DNA from: Isoetes taiwanensis
Lineage: Eukaryota; Streptophyta; Lycopodiopsida; Isoetales; Isoetaceae
DNA: 64,000 nucleotides
Assembly (NCBI GenBank): GCA_021234155.1
Contig: JAJEKV010000004.1
Span: 1,045,987 to 1,109,986 of the forward strand
Direction of reading: 5' to 3'
This document shows positions 19,015 to 28,560 of this stretch, one piece after another (the stretch's first letter is position 1; every line of letters starts with the position of its first letter). The translations under genes and the position numbers were made by a program. A model generated the notes under the pieces. It searched no databases. It was not told the origin of the DNA and saw only the letters and a program-made list of their open reading frames with translations.

Positions 19015-22010
19015 ATGGCTGCCCCCAAACTTCCTACACTTCAAGCTTACGCTCCCGGGGGGCCAGCGACTCTTTTGGTCTCAGATCCTTCTCGGCGCCC
19101 ACCTTTCGTGAAGCCCTTCTTGGTCAAGTCGGAAGTCGCGGAGCATACAAACTTCTGAAATTCTTGCAAATGGAGCTCCGCCCCCAATCGGAGCAATTGC
19201 GTGTTCATCGCTCATATCGTCAACAGCCCGGAAGGATTTGCTACGGTGGTCGATGGCACCACCATTTTACTTACTCAGCATTTGAAAACTGAGGTATTCC
19301 GTATTCCTTTGCAAAAACCTTCTGTCTCTTGGGCTGCTTTACAGGACATGGACGTCATTCAGTTTGGTGCTCCTGCTTATCAAGCTAACCAGCATCGCCT
19401 CACCAATATTGCAAAGTCACATGACACTTTTGTGAAGTTTCTGTGGCGCAAGTTGCTTGGGTATTCCATCAAGAACACCCATATTAATAAGCCGTTCTAT
19501 AATATGGTCATCACTGCCATTCACTCTAATTTGCATGTCGATTGGCCTCAGCTTTTATTCTACCGCCTTCTTCAAGAAGTAGACCGCATTCGGGCTACCC
19601 CCTCCTCTGTCTCTGAAATTTCCGTGGGTGGCCATCTTCAGACCCTCATTCGTCATTATCTTCCTGTTCTTGTGAGCCCTTCCACTTCCCATACCTCCAC
19701 TCAGCGCTCTCTGCATTCCCAGCGTCCAACCCAACAGGCAGTACCTTCCCGCCAGACTTCCCCTGATCATGTTCAACACCAGACCACGCATGTTACTATA
19801 TCCTCTTCCTCCTCTGAAGCCACGCCTTCCCATTCCCGTCATGCCTCTCAACAATCTCCGGACCGAGCGGCACGGGGGCCTGTGCCTCCACATCCTCGGC
19901 GGCTCTGTACCAATTCCGGCAAGATGTTCAAAGCCGCCATGCGCCTACAAGCATCACAGGAGGCTCTCATGAATGGTGTTCAGCGTCCCCGAGGCTTCCG
20001 ATCTTTGTTCAAAGAGACCTTCAGTCGCCCTTTGCCCATGTTCAAACTTTGGAGGCCCAACTTCAAGAAAAGCACGAGGCTCTCTTCCAGGCCCGTATAG
20101 ATCTCAAAAGTGCTCAGGATCAGACCAGCCTACTTACAGATCAGCAGGCTCAGCTCCAAACCCACATTCAGGACTTATTGGAACAAAACAAGTCCAAAGA
20201 TACCCTCCTGGGTGACAAGGAGAAAGACATTGCTAAGCTCCACACCTTGTACTCAGAGCTTTGTGACAATTACAGCACTCAAGTTCAAAACCTCACTGAG
20301 CGTGACGCTTGACTCACCTCCCTTGAAGCTCAGCTTTCCACGCTGACCAGTCAGTTAACGTCCCTCCAGACTCAGCTTTTGGAGGCTCAGAAACAAAAGG
20401 TCCTCGATGACGCAGAGATTGCCACGCTTCGCCTCAATACTCCCGGGCAATCCTCTTCACATGCCACGCTTCCTGGTAAACGGGTCCGTGATCAGTCCCG
20501 TCTTTTGTTAGAAAAGGAGCATCGGATCCGTGACCTTGAACATCAGCTCCAAAGAAGCGGTTCAATCTGGCCGACGAAGCCCAACACAAACGAGGGGATA
20601 TATTGACATTGCTACAAACATCCCGGTGGATTTCTCTACTCCTTCCAGCTATCTTGACTATGTGGTGGCCCGACGGCACCTTTTTCTTTTGAAGTGGTAC
20701 GCGGCCAATGGCAATGTTCATCAACAGCCACTCAAAAGTGTGGACTTCCTTCGGATCTGGCCGGATCTTTCTATAGAAGACAAGGGTTTATTTTGTGCAC
20801 TCTTAGTCTTTGATCAGCTTACTGTTGAAGATCCTGAATTAGTCATCTTCCGAGTTGTTCAGCCAATGGCTTATGTTTTTCATGACTTCTACCTGGCGGA
20901 TCTCCATGATAAATTCCGGGATGAGGCCCATCGTGTTTTTAGAGGCAACTCCAATGCTGCTTGGTTGTTATCACCAGCCAACAAATATTTCAAGGATCCT
21001 GCTCAGTCTCAGACTTTTGAACAGGAGTACATGCCTCGAATCGGCTCGGCACTTACCTCTCGTGGCGGGTTGAAACATTGGACAGTAAACAAAAATCAAG
21101 CACCACGATGATCTTGAGTTTGCCCCAGATTTATATGCGGCACTTGGGAGGATACAATCAACTCCGTGGCCTTCTGGAAAGCAAGACCATCCCCACGGGT
21201 TGGGTCAATCCTCCTGTCTATCAATTACTCTCTACTTCAGAATGGGACCATTGGTGTCGTGCTCTTGATCAATTTAGGGACATGGCTCTGCAACCCACGC
21301 AAACGGGCATGCTTCCCTCTCCATATGCTTCCTTAGGAGTACCTCCCCGCCCACGGTTCCTTTCTTCTGACTGGCGTCTTCCCTTTTGGACGAAGGTCAT
21401 GGATGGCCATGCTGGGTCGACTCCGCCTCAGATCTCCACGGATCTCCGGTGGGATCCCTGATTTGTCAGACGCTCCAATTGGGAGGATAATGCCACTTTG
21501 GACACTACTGAAAATTGGATTTATATCGGTAATGAGCGTGGTTGGCAAAAGCCTGCTGATGCCTTGCATGGTCTTGATATCTTCTTACAGAATGCTGCCA
21601 CCTCACCAGATCCCTCAGTCCACCGTCAAGCTGGTTTCTGTGCTGCTCTCAAATGCATCCCTTTCGGCTCTTTAAATCGGCGTCAATCTTTCACTTTGCA
21701 ATCCCAAATGCCGATTAATGGATTGCCTTGGTCTCCGGACACGCCTTCTCATGGAGTGCCGGTTTGTTCCTTCGGACGCCCATGTTTGCCACGGAAGACA
21801 TGGTGCGCTCTCACTTCCTCATTGAGGCCCATCACCGCCCTTGGGCTCCAACACCCCCGACGCTCTTCAAACCGCCGGGACCTCATTGCTCATTACCATA
21901 ATGGCGCTCGCTTCATTGCCGAGGATCACTTTCGAGCTGGCTGGTTTCCAGCCCTGGAAGCACTTCCTCCTTTTCTTCAGGCCCGAGTGTCATTTGGTGG
22001 GGAGTGTTAG
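19015..22010 (+). pseudogene. Element B: extra ORF in the env position, coiled-coil protein of unknown function
   Basis: A roughly 3 kb coding region, broken by frameshifts and one in-frame TGA (19156-19158), between integrase and the 3' LTR. The likely start is the ATG at 19015 in good context (CGCCATGGCT). Residues encoded at 19200-19660 (VVDGTTILL, FLWRKLLGYSIKN, VDWPQLLFYRLLQEVDRI) recall the putative plant transposon protein domain seen in retroelement-linked ORFs; this is by eye only. A Ser/Pro/His-rich stretch follows (19670-19960). A Gln/Leu/Lys-rich coiled coil comes next (20050-20600), then a conserved-looking tail (YLDYVVARRHLFLLKWYAAN, FRAGWFPALEALPP). It ends FGGEC and takes its TAG from the first bases of the LTR. 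No signal peptide or membrane anchor of a viral envelope was seen. Confidence 0.6.
21998..22005 (+). promoter_or_regulatory. Element B polypurine tract
   Basis: GGTGGGGAG directly precedes the TG that opens the 3' LTR and also encodes the last Gly-Gly-Glu of the extra ORF. This is the expected position for the plus-strand primer. Confidence 0.65.
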
Positions 22011-22516
22011 TCACGTATGCCTCTGTGCAGGGACTATTCATGCATCTGACGAGACTAGGTCAAGCTCAAGGATCCACAGACGAGCACGCGGGTCAGCCGT
22101 CAAAAGCCAATGAAGACCAAGCGGCCGGAGACCACGCGGTCAAAGCCCGGTCTCGCTACCAAGAGGCGCCCGCGACAAGTGATGACCCGTCCGCAGCGTC
22201 AGCGTCAATAAGTGATTCTAGGCACTTCAAGAGGCACCGCCAAATTTCACCAAATCAGGCCTCCTTCCAGGAGTCGGCACCGAGATCAGTCCGAGTGTCT
22301 ATATTGGGCCAAAGGCCATTGTACTATATATATGAGTAGAGCTAGCACATAAGTTCTAGATGAGTTTTGAGTCTTGTCTCTTTTCAGTCTTCTCTCTATT
22401 GCGAGAGCTCATGTATGTTCATCATTGATATCAAGGAAGTTTATCATTTTCCTCTCATTGTTCTCTTTTGTTTTGTTTTCTTCTTCTTGTTCTCTTCTTG
22501 CAAATCCCGCGTGACA
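22006..22516 (+). repeat. Element B 3' LTR (511 bp)
   Basis: Begins TGTTAGTCACG after the purine tract and ends CGCGTGACA, giving an imperfect terminal inverted repeat with TG...CA ends. A TATA-like ACTATATATATGAG lies at about 22322-22335. The partner 5' LTR is missing, since the element is truncated at 12133, so the boundaries rest on one copy only. Confidence 0.7.
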
Positions 22517-22648
22517 TAGTCCCCCGGATTCTCCTGTTAGACCCACGGGTCCTCACAGAGGGCTGTCTTGCAGGAGTTCCCGAACCCAGACCCCAAACAT
22601 TTAACTCGCATCCAGCATACAAAAACAACAAGACTGAAGAGACCGGGC

Positions 22649-23136
22649 CTAGGGGTTCGCAAATGGGTACAAGATTGAGTAGCGAACACTTTCACGTACA
22701 GCCCTAACGAGCTTGTAACGTGCCCAGGCCTGGACTATAACAGATTGGTAATCTAGCGTTGGGCTAATAATAAGGAGATTGAAAAGCCTCCTTAATGCGT
22801 AGAAGATTTGCCACAGGTGGTCGTTGGCATCCTCGAAAGCCTCGTGCCTGGACATATCCCAATAGTCCCATGTGCGGCGAAGGGTTTGCTTCAGGTCCTC
22901 GTAGGCGCGTTCCCTGAGGATATTAACTATCTCCATCCCCTTGGCTGGATCATAGGGCTCCCCTGGTGGCGCGGTTCCATCTCGTAACCTTCGTCCCATT
23001 CTGGGTACTCCCCATATCTTTGGCCATAGTCCTGGTCAGGCGGCCCTGGATCATCCCTCCTTATCAGGTCTGTAATCCTCTCCTCATATTCCTCGAGTGT
23101 TTCTTCTGTAAGACGATAGAAATGAATATAGAACAT
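22649..23136 (-). other. Element C: unknown ORF fragments (116 and 69 codons)
   Basis: Two overlapping minus-strand frames. The upstream one (22927-23136) reads LTEETLEEYEERITDLIRR and is preceded on the minus strand by a pyrimidine-rich ATCGTCTTACAG, which resembles a plant 3' splice site. The downstream one (22649-22999) reads DPAKGMEIVNILRERAYEDL, then a Leu/Arg-rich helical segment, and ends YPFANP. They could be one protein with a frameshift near 22960. I recognise no family. They lie downstream of the 466-codon ORF on the same strand, between element B's LTR and element C's LTR. Confidence 0.4.
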
Positions 23137-23314
23137 TGAACAATTTCGTTATGATAGAAAAACGCATCATGGAAGAGAACAATTTCAATTGTATTCATTG
23201 AGACAATAATCACAGTTGATAAAGAGATGGTATATCATAACTATAGAATGGCTAGAAATTGCCAAACCAAAATTTCTACATGTATATGCAATACAGTATG
23301 CGTGATACAATTAT

Positions 23315-24715
23315 TTAAGAGCTAGGTCCTCCCTCTTCATTTGTAGACCGAGGAGGTGGTGGCGGCGGTCGGTGTCGTAGCAGAGTCACCCCTGGGTCTA
23401 CTGTGGCAGCCGCGATGGAAGCAACCTCTGGCGGATAAGCAACAGCCAATGGGGCTGCCGTAAGGAGCTTCATGCTCATCCAGGGTGCAATGTCTTGCCC
23501 CAAGGCCGTCAGGGCAAGATCCCGTCGTACGAGTATATAGGTGAACGTACGATAGGGAAGCTTCTTGTGCCCGGCCAATGTGGAGAGAGCACAGAGGGTC
23601 CACCATGACGCTTCAGCCTCCGGCCCTAAATCTCGGGCTATAAAAAGAACTTGCCCCTGTCGAAAAGCTGAAAGGAAGAAACGAGTAAGGTGGTTTCCCA
23701 ATACCTTCCCTTGCGGAGTCTCTGACGTGGCCACCTCCTTATCTAAGTCCATAGGGACTTCTTCTTCCTTGAGTTCTTGCTGCTCTTCCTTCAAGTGAGC
23801 AGGGTTATGGTATAGATCCTCTCCCTCCTCATCCGAATCGGAGGGAACCTCGACCATATTAATGTTTGGAACATGAGGTCCCATAGCTGTAAAGGCATCC
23901 GGTGAGGGCTGAGAAGGCGGATCCTGCATCACCAGTTCCCGAAGCCGTAGCAAAGTCTCAGCCGGCTCTATGGTCTCCTGTCGGAACTGGAGTAGCTGCT
24001 GCACCTCCGGGGGAAGCTCAATAGGAGCGAAGTCGATGAAATCATCCATACAATACTCCGCTAGCTCATAAAGCACATGGTCCTTACGCCGGCGCTTAAA
24101 TCCGGCCACCATGTGATAGGTCCAGATGATATCATCCAAGAGAAGATATTCTTGCCCTTGGTGATAAATAACTGGAAGGGCATCTAGCCCTGACAAGCGT
24201 GCAGCTTGCTCCCGGCGTGGTGGCATCTCCTCTGCCAATTGCTTCCAACGGCCGAAGTCACCCATGCCTATATGTTCGTCTTTCCCCTCCTCGGAAGATT
24301 CAGGAAGTTTGCCTTCCTCTATAGGCAAAGTTTCATCCTCAACGTATTGGTCCATGAGGATAGCTAGGGCAAAGGCAACTTCAAGATATTGCCGCCCCTG
24401 ATGCTGTACAATGGGCAGGTGCTTGCCCCATCTGGGCTTTCCTTTCAGCACATCATACGCATGGGTGTCACCCCCTAGCATATCCCGGACCACATCCCGT
24501 TCTAGATACAACTGGGGAGGATCCCCAAGAGGGATACACAAAGGAAGCATCTCCTCCATGTAAAAGTCTAAGAACCCGGCATAATCTGGGTGCCGCTGCA
24601 TATTAGTGATGAGATCTAGGCGCTGATATAGCAAGGGCCGCAACATGTCGAAGGGCACTTGCGGATCCCAATGCTCTCCATCTTGATACCATGCAAGAAG
24701 GTCGGTGGCTGCCAT
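23315..24715 (-). CDS. Element C: 466-residue protein of unknown function
   Basis: An intact ORF with ATG at 24715 in strong context (GCCATGGCA). It is mostly acidic and helical with no recognised retroelement domain. A motif occurs twice, 80 residues apart: LPIVQHQGRQYL (100-111) and LPVIYHQGQEYL (180-191), suggesting an internal duplication. A basic KRRRKD (about 207-212) could be a nuclear signal, residues 290-325 are Glu/Asp-rich, and the C-terminus has six prolines in a row (about 450). It lies inside the minus-strand element bounded by the LTR at 26961-28560, so it may be a structural or accessory protein or a captured host sequence. No catalytic motif is visible. Confidence 0.6.
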   Translation of the reverse strand: MAATDLLAWYQDGEHWDPQVPFDMLRPLLYQRLDLITNMQRHPDYAGFLDFYMEEMLPLCIPLGDPPQLYLERDVVRDMLGGDTHAYDVLKGKPRWGKHLPIVQHQGRQYLEVAFALAILMDQYVEDETLPIEEGKLPESSEEGKDEHIGMGDFGRWKQLAEEMPPRREQAARLSGLDALPVIYHQGQEYLLLDDIIWTYHMVAGFKRRRKDHVLYELAEYCMDDFIDFAPIELPPEVQQLLQFRQETIEPAETLLRLRELVMQDPPSQPSPDAFTAMGPHVPNINMVEVPSDSDEEGEDLYHNPAHLKEEQQELKEEEVPMDLDKEVATSETPQGKVLGNHLTRFFLSAFRQGQVLFIARDLGPEAEASWWTLCALSTLAGHKKLPYRTFTYILVRRDLALTALGQDIAPWMSMKLLTAAPLAVAYPPEVASIAAATVDPGVTLLRHRPPPPPPRSTNEEGGPSS

Positions 24716-24921
24716 GGCGCTAGAAGGAAGGAGGAAGCAAGAAAAACAGAGATGACAAATGAAATGAAACTTTGAAGATCCTTTTTAACCCTTTTTATTA
24801 TGTTGACGTCAGCATTTTCGTATTTAACAGAAAATAAAAGGTTCTTAATACAAAACAAAAAAAGTTTTCATTAAACCTCAAAAAGAAAATTATTTACAAT
24901 GCGGAAACTCAGCAAAATATG

Positions 24922-25219
24922 CTAAGGATGCTCCCCCCGAATCCTGCGGGCGAGGGCTAAATCCTTAGGCATAATGGTGACCCTCTTTGCATGGATTGCG
25001 CAAAGATTGGCATCACCAAAAAGTGCCACTAGATAGGCCTCCATGACCTCTTGGAGTGCCAAAATGGCAAAAGTCCAGGCGGAGGTCTGGTCTTGAACTC
25101 TGGGCAATCTCCCAACCAACCTCCGAAGGGAGCTTCCGTGTCGGTTTGGGTTGACTCCTGAAACTTCACGGATCTCCGTAAAGCGACGATCTTGTCGGGC
25201 TGCATGGTAGATGGGGTTT
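24922..25219 (-). pseudogene. Histone H3 histone-fold pseudogene inside element C
   Basis: The last 65 codons are in one frame (24922-25119) and contain [33 protein letters not shown] and [10 protein letters not shown], then TAG. This is the alpha-2 to alpha-3 part and C-terminus of histone H3. Upstream, in shifted frames, come KPH (25211-25219), VALR, KFQEST, RRLV, EIAQ and FKTDLR, in canonical H3 order. From KPH to the stop is 298 nt, against 300 in canonical H3, so the fold is collinear with small indels and no intron. In one reading, position F78 becomes Trp, as in centromeric H3; but the 2-nt shortage is there, so that cue is ambiguous. It sits on the same strand between the element's leader ORFs and the 466-residue ORF. 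It could not form a nucleosome histone as it stands. Confidence 0.88.
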
Positions 25220-25589
25220 CCTCGTGGAAGCGAGGGTTAGGGGCGGCCCTCTTTTGCAGTGTACAGTCTTGGCCCCAACAAATTGGTCCGGGGACGCATC
25301 CACCCGCTCCTGCCTCCGACTGGAGCTCGCGTTCTTGCCAAAAGCGCCGACAGTCTTTAGCTTTTCTTTGTATTGATTGCGGACTTAGACTCGGCCTTTC
25401 CTATTGTGTTTTCACGGTCAGATGCCCCAGCCGGGGTTGGCCCCTGCCCACTCGGAGGATGCCCCCTTCCCTTGGGTTCGACCGGTTTGGTCTTCCAGAG
25501 CCTTCTCCACCTTCTCCGCTTCGATCCTCTCCTGTTCTTCCCGAACTCATGGACTCTCCTAAGGTCTTCTTCAACTTTGAAAGCGTAAT

Positions 25590-25800
25590 GTTACCTACTG
25601 CTGCAAGGGCGAAGAAGTTCAGCGTGGTACCGGTTGGGTCGCTGACTCATATCAATCTGGATGGTTATTAAATAATCAATGCTGATATCGGGGATCTGCC
25701 CCCATATGAAGCTGCGGGAGTCTTCATCCCATCGGTATGGGGGAATCTCAATCGCCCTGCCGTCTATGACGGCAACTCCATCCCCTAAGTACCCTGGTAC
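25590..25800 (-). other. Element C: open segment of unknown origin
   Basis: A minus-strand open segment reading VPGYLGDGVAVIDGRAIEI, WDEDSRSFIWGQIPDISIDY and RPNRYHAELLRPCSSR, ending at an in-frame TAA. It looks coding because of its smooth composition and lack of stops, but it has no start of its own. The stop overlaps an AGGTAACATT that resembles a 5' splice site. Between 25220 and 25590 another frame is open towards the H3 region with a basic stretch (GAKTVHCKRGP). No family recognised. Confidence 0.3.
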
Positions 25801-25822
25801 TCCTTCCCGAGCCAGTGTCGGC

Positions 25823-25969
25823 TCACTCTATCTCCCGGCGGTCATCCTCCCTGGCCAAGTTTCTGATGCGGTCGGCTTCATCCCTTATGTCCCCCTCCTC
25901 GGTGTGTCCCTCACATTCGGGAGGGTAGAACTTAATCAGCATCATGACCAAGTCAGGTTGCTCGGCCAT
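25823..25969 (-). other. Element C: 48-codon ORF
   Basis: ATG at 25969 in good context (ACCATGGCC), reading MAEQPDLVMMLIKFYPPE and ending REDDRREIE before TGA. It overlaps the end of the MGNTKS ORF in another frame, so the two may be one protein split by a frameshift. No family recognised. Confidence 0.3.
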
Positions 25970-26183
25970 GGTGTAAGGGAGCTAGGTTCAGCCGGATCAA
26001 GAATGGCTCCGAGAAATGGTAAATGGGATAGGGGATCCTATCATTGTTGTCAAACCTGTTTACTAGCTCGTCTAGAAGTATGTCAATCAAAGCAGGGTCG
26101 GTAGCCATATGGCGGGCGATCAAGGCGTAAATCTCTGCTATGGTGAGGGCCGTTGGGTCTACGGTACTCTTGGTGTTGCCCAT
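25953..26183 (-). CDS. Element C: first ORF, 76 residues with N-myristoylation-like start
   Basis: This is the first ORF after the primer binding site. The ATG at 26183 (GCCATGGGC) opens MGNTKSTVDP, which fits the MGxxxS/T pattern for N-terminal myristoylation. An amphipathic helical stretch follows (IAEIYALIARHMATDPALIDIL). Its position and start would suit the N-terminus of a Gag matrix protein, but no capsid or zinc knuckle follows, so this is inference only. A longer reading without the ATG begins at 26273. Confidence 0.4.
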   Translation of the reverse strand: MGNTKSTVDPTALTIAEIYALIARHMATDPALIDILLDELVNRFDNNDRIPYPIYHFSEPFLIRLNLAPLHHGRAT

Positions 26184-26463
26184 GGCTATGGCGCTAATGT
26201 CTAGGAGGACAGGCGGTAGGGCGCTTACGGCTTGGGAAGCGGTAATGAAGGCGCTAGGGTTAGGGAGGAACAAGGGCGAAAAAGCAGGGTCAGATCTGGC
26301 GGCGATGGCGGGCGTCGGATCCGGCGGGCGGAGGCGCTGAACGCAAGGCAGAGGTAATATCTGTAACGGCCGACTAACTTTTTAAGTTTTAAAATTTTTC
26401 TTATTAACTTTTTATTTCTTTATTAAAAAGATATTTATACGGCGGAAATACGCGGGACATATG

Positions 26464-26672
26464 GTCGGGCGCCGACGGCATTCTACGCGCTCCCACCGTG
26501 ACTGGGGGTCGACGAAAAGCAAGCGGCGCCCGGGTTGACTTTCGGGCCCGCGTTGACTCGCGACGGTACGGTCGGGCGCCGGCTGCATTTTTGGCTCTCC
26601 CACCTCGACTACAAGGCGATAAAATTCAAGCGGCGCCCGAGTTGACTTTCGGGCCTTCCCTTGACCATTTTT
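26464..26672. repeat. Two direct repeats (~105 bp) in element C leader
   Basis: Two diverged units, 26464-26573 and 26574-26672. Each starts GTCGGGCGCCG and ends with GCGGCGCCCG(G/A)GTTGACTTTCGGGCC. GGCGCC-containing ends within each unit are inverted, so each could fold into a GC hairpin. They lie between the primer binding site and the first ORF, the usual location of packaging signals. Confidence 0.6.
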
Positions 26673-26945
26673 CCGCCAGCGACAACCGTCCTAGGGCATT
26701 TGGGGTACGCCCGATCCAATGGAACCACTTTCTCCTTCATTTGAACTACCCACAGATTTTTATAATTCTTCCAAACTTGGGCCTCCAATCGCCCTAACTT
26801 CTTTAAAGCTACAATTTCTTACTTTAACCTAACACAAAACCAAACATCAAAGAGGACTAACAACACACTAACTTAGCCTCCTCCTAACTACCCAACTAAC
26901 GAGTTAGTGTTTGGTCAGTGCTATGATTTCCAGCAACTGAAATCA
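26673..26945 (-). other. Element C untranslated leader
   Basis: AT-rich, contains several ACTAAC/GTTAGT repeats and no open frame of note. Confidence 0.4.
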
Positions 26946-26959
26946 CGGCTCTGATACCA
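26946..26959 (-). promoter_or_regulatory. Element C primer binding site, initiator tRNA-Met
   Basis: The minus strand reads TGGTATCAGAGCCG one base after the LTR end. This is the standard plant initiator-tRNA-Met primer binding site and fixes the element on the minus strand, with its 5' LTR at 26961-28560. Confidence 0.93.
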
Positions 26960-26960
26960 C

Positions 26961-28560
26961 TGTGACGCTCTCTGAATATATACGACCCCTGGGTGTATAC
27001 ATACGGGGACTTTCCCCTCCCATGGCGACCATCTCGCCATGAGCAGGGCCCTCCGTCTGACCCGGGCCATCTACGTAGAGATGCTCGAGTGAAGGGCACG
27101 GAGGTGTCATTCGGCCCACGCCTTCGATGGGCTTCTACGTCGCGGAAGCATGAATACAAGGGTTAGCACACAGCATGAATTATATATAAATAACCACCAC
27201 GAAGGGTGGCGCATCCATCCAAATACCAACGGCAAAGAATATGCATCTAAAACTAAGAAAACACCCCAAACCTCAGGTTCTACCCCGGCTCAGACTCCAG
27301 TGAGGATCGACTGACGGCTGGGCCTCAAGAGATCAGCAGACCGAGTCTTGGCATGGCGCTATCGGCATAGAACATCGGATAGGGTTGTCCACTCCATCCG
27401 CCCCTCCTGTGCACACTTTGCAGATGGGTCGATTCACGCTATGGCTTCGCTATAGCCTTCCGGAGGCGCAGACTCAAGGTATCACCCTATTGAGCCTACT
27501 CCAGGGTTCATGACGCCCCGGTCCGATGAGGCAGATCAGGGAAGCGTCCCCTTCCAGGATCACAATGATTCCATGGGTGAGCTAGAGAATACGTGCCGCA
27601 TCAGCGACCCCCGCATCCGTACCCAACTTACTCACCCTAAATCTACTCAAAGTGCAAGATGCTCCATAACGGATCACACCTCTACACCCGTGGAGTGTCG
27701 GACCCATACCCGCCCTCTACGCGGACCGGGCTATCGCCTAGCCCATCAGGAGTCTCGGAGCCTTTATGTTCGTGCAAGACCCCACCCCCACTTCACCACT
27801 GTGTCCCTTATCTGGTGCTAAGCCAGACCATAGCATCTACGACCCGGTGGTCTCTTGTACACAGGCCGCAACTAGTGGGAATATTATAGGGCTCTATCCA
27901 GGAGCATACTATCATAATTGAGCTCAGAGGTCTCTACCCCCTTAAACCCCTCGCTTAATGGAAGCTACCAAATCCTTCATAGATACATCAACCAATTCCT
28001 TAACAGAGCACCATTCATAATTGAAATGTAATCCTACTTACCAGAGAAGGGTTAATTTCAACAAAGGCAATCAGAAAAGAGAGTACTACAGTACTAGCCT
28101 ACAATTCACAAGCTAAACTAGTACTAACCCGTGTTTCGGCTGGAACCGTTATCGAGGGGTGCTTCCATAGTGCTGCAAGTAGGGTAGCAAAGAATGACTA
28201 GTGGTGGTTCGCTGATTTTGGTGAGGTCTCCAGAATAGCCCTTTAAGCCCAGCCTCCTCGGCCAACCGGTTCGATATTGGCTGTTATGGGGGTGGTGATC
28301 CGCCTAATTGGATCCAAATAGCAATCACCATGCTGGCCAATCGAGTTTGGCCAGGTGGCGCCTTCCTAAACCATAATTGGCTTAATTATTATTAATTCCC
28401 TTAATCATAGGTTATTATCCTTAATGATTTAATTAACATAGCTAATTAAATCCCTTTTAGGTCAACCCCCTAGGTTACCATACTCCATGGTGGCATATCT
28501 ATACTGGGTGACGTGTCAATGTATTTATACATATACCGTAAAAATACTTGGAACGTCACA
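26961..28560 (-). repeat. Element C 5' LTR (1600 bp)
   Basis: The plus strand starts TGTGACG and ends CGTCACA, a perfect 7-bp terminal inverted repeat with TG...CA ends, and it directly abuts the primer binding site. A TATA-like TTATTTATATATAA on the minus strand (27180-27196) would be the promoter, leaving about 200 nt of R-U5. The partner LTR is not in the window. ORFs inside it on either strand show no similarity and are not called. Confidence 0.88.

Noticed and set aside
19201-22010. Envelope glycoprotein in element B
   Set aside because: The ORF is in the env position but lacks a signal peptide, transmembrane anchor and cysteine pattern.
25570-25600. Possible 5' splice site AGGTAACATT within element C
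   Set aside because: The H3 portion that follows is intronless and no matching acceptor gives a better product; the site is probably chance.
25192-25671. Plus-strand ORF of 159 codons
   Set aside because: It is the complement of the H3 relic and its upstream open frame, and shows no domain.
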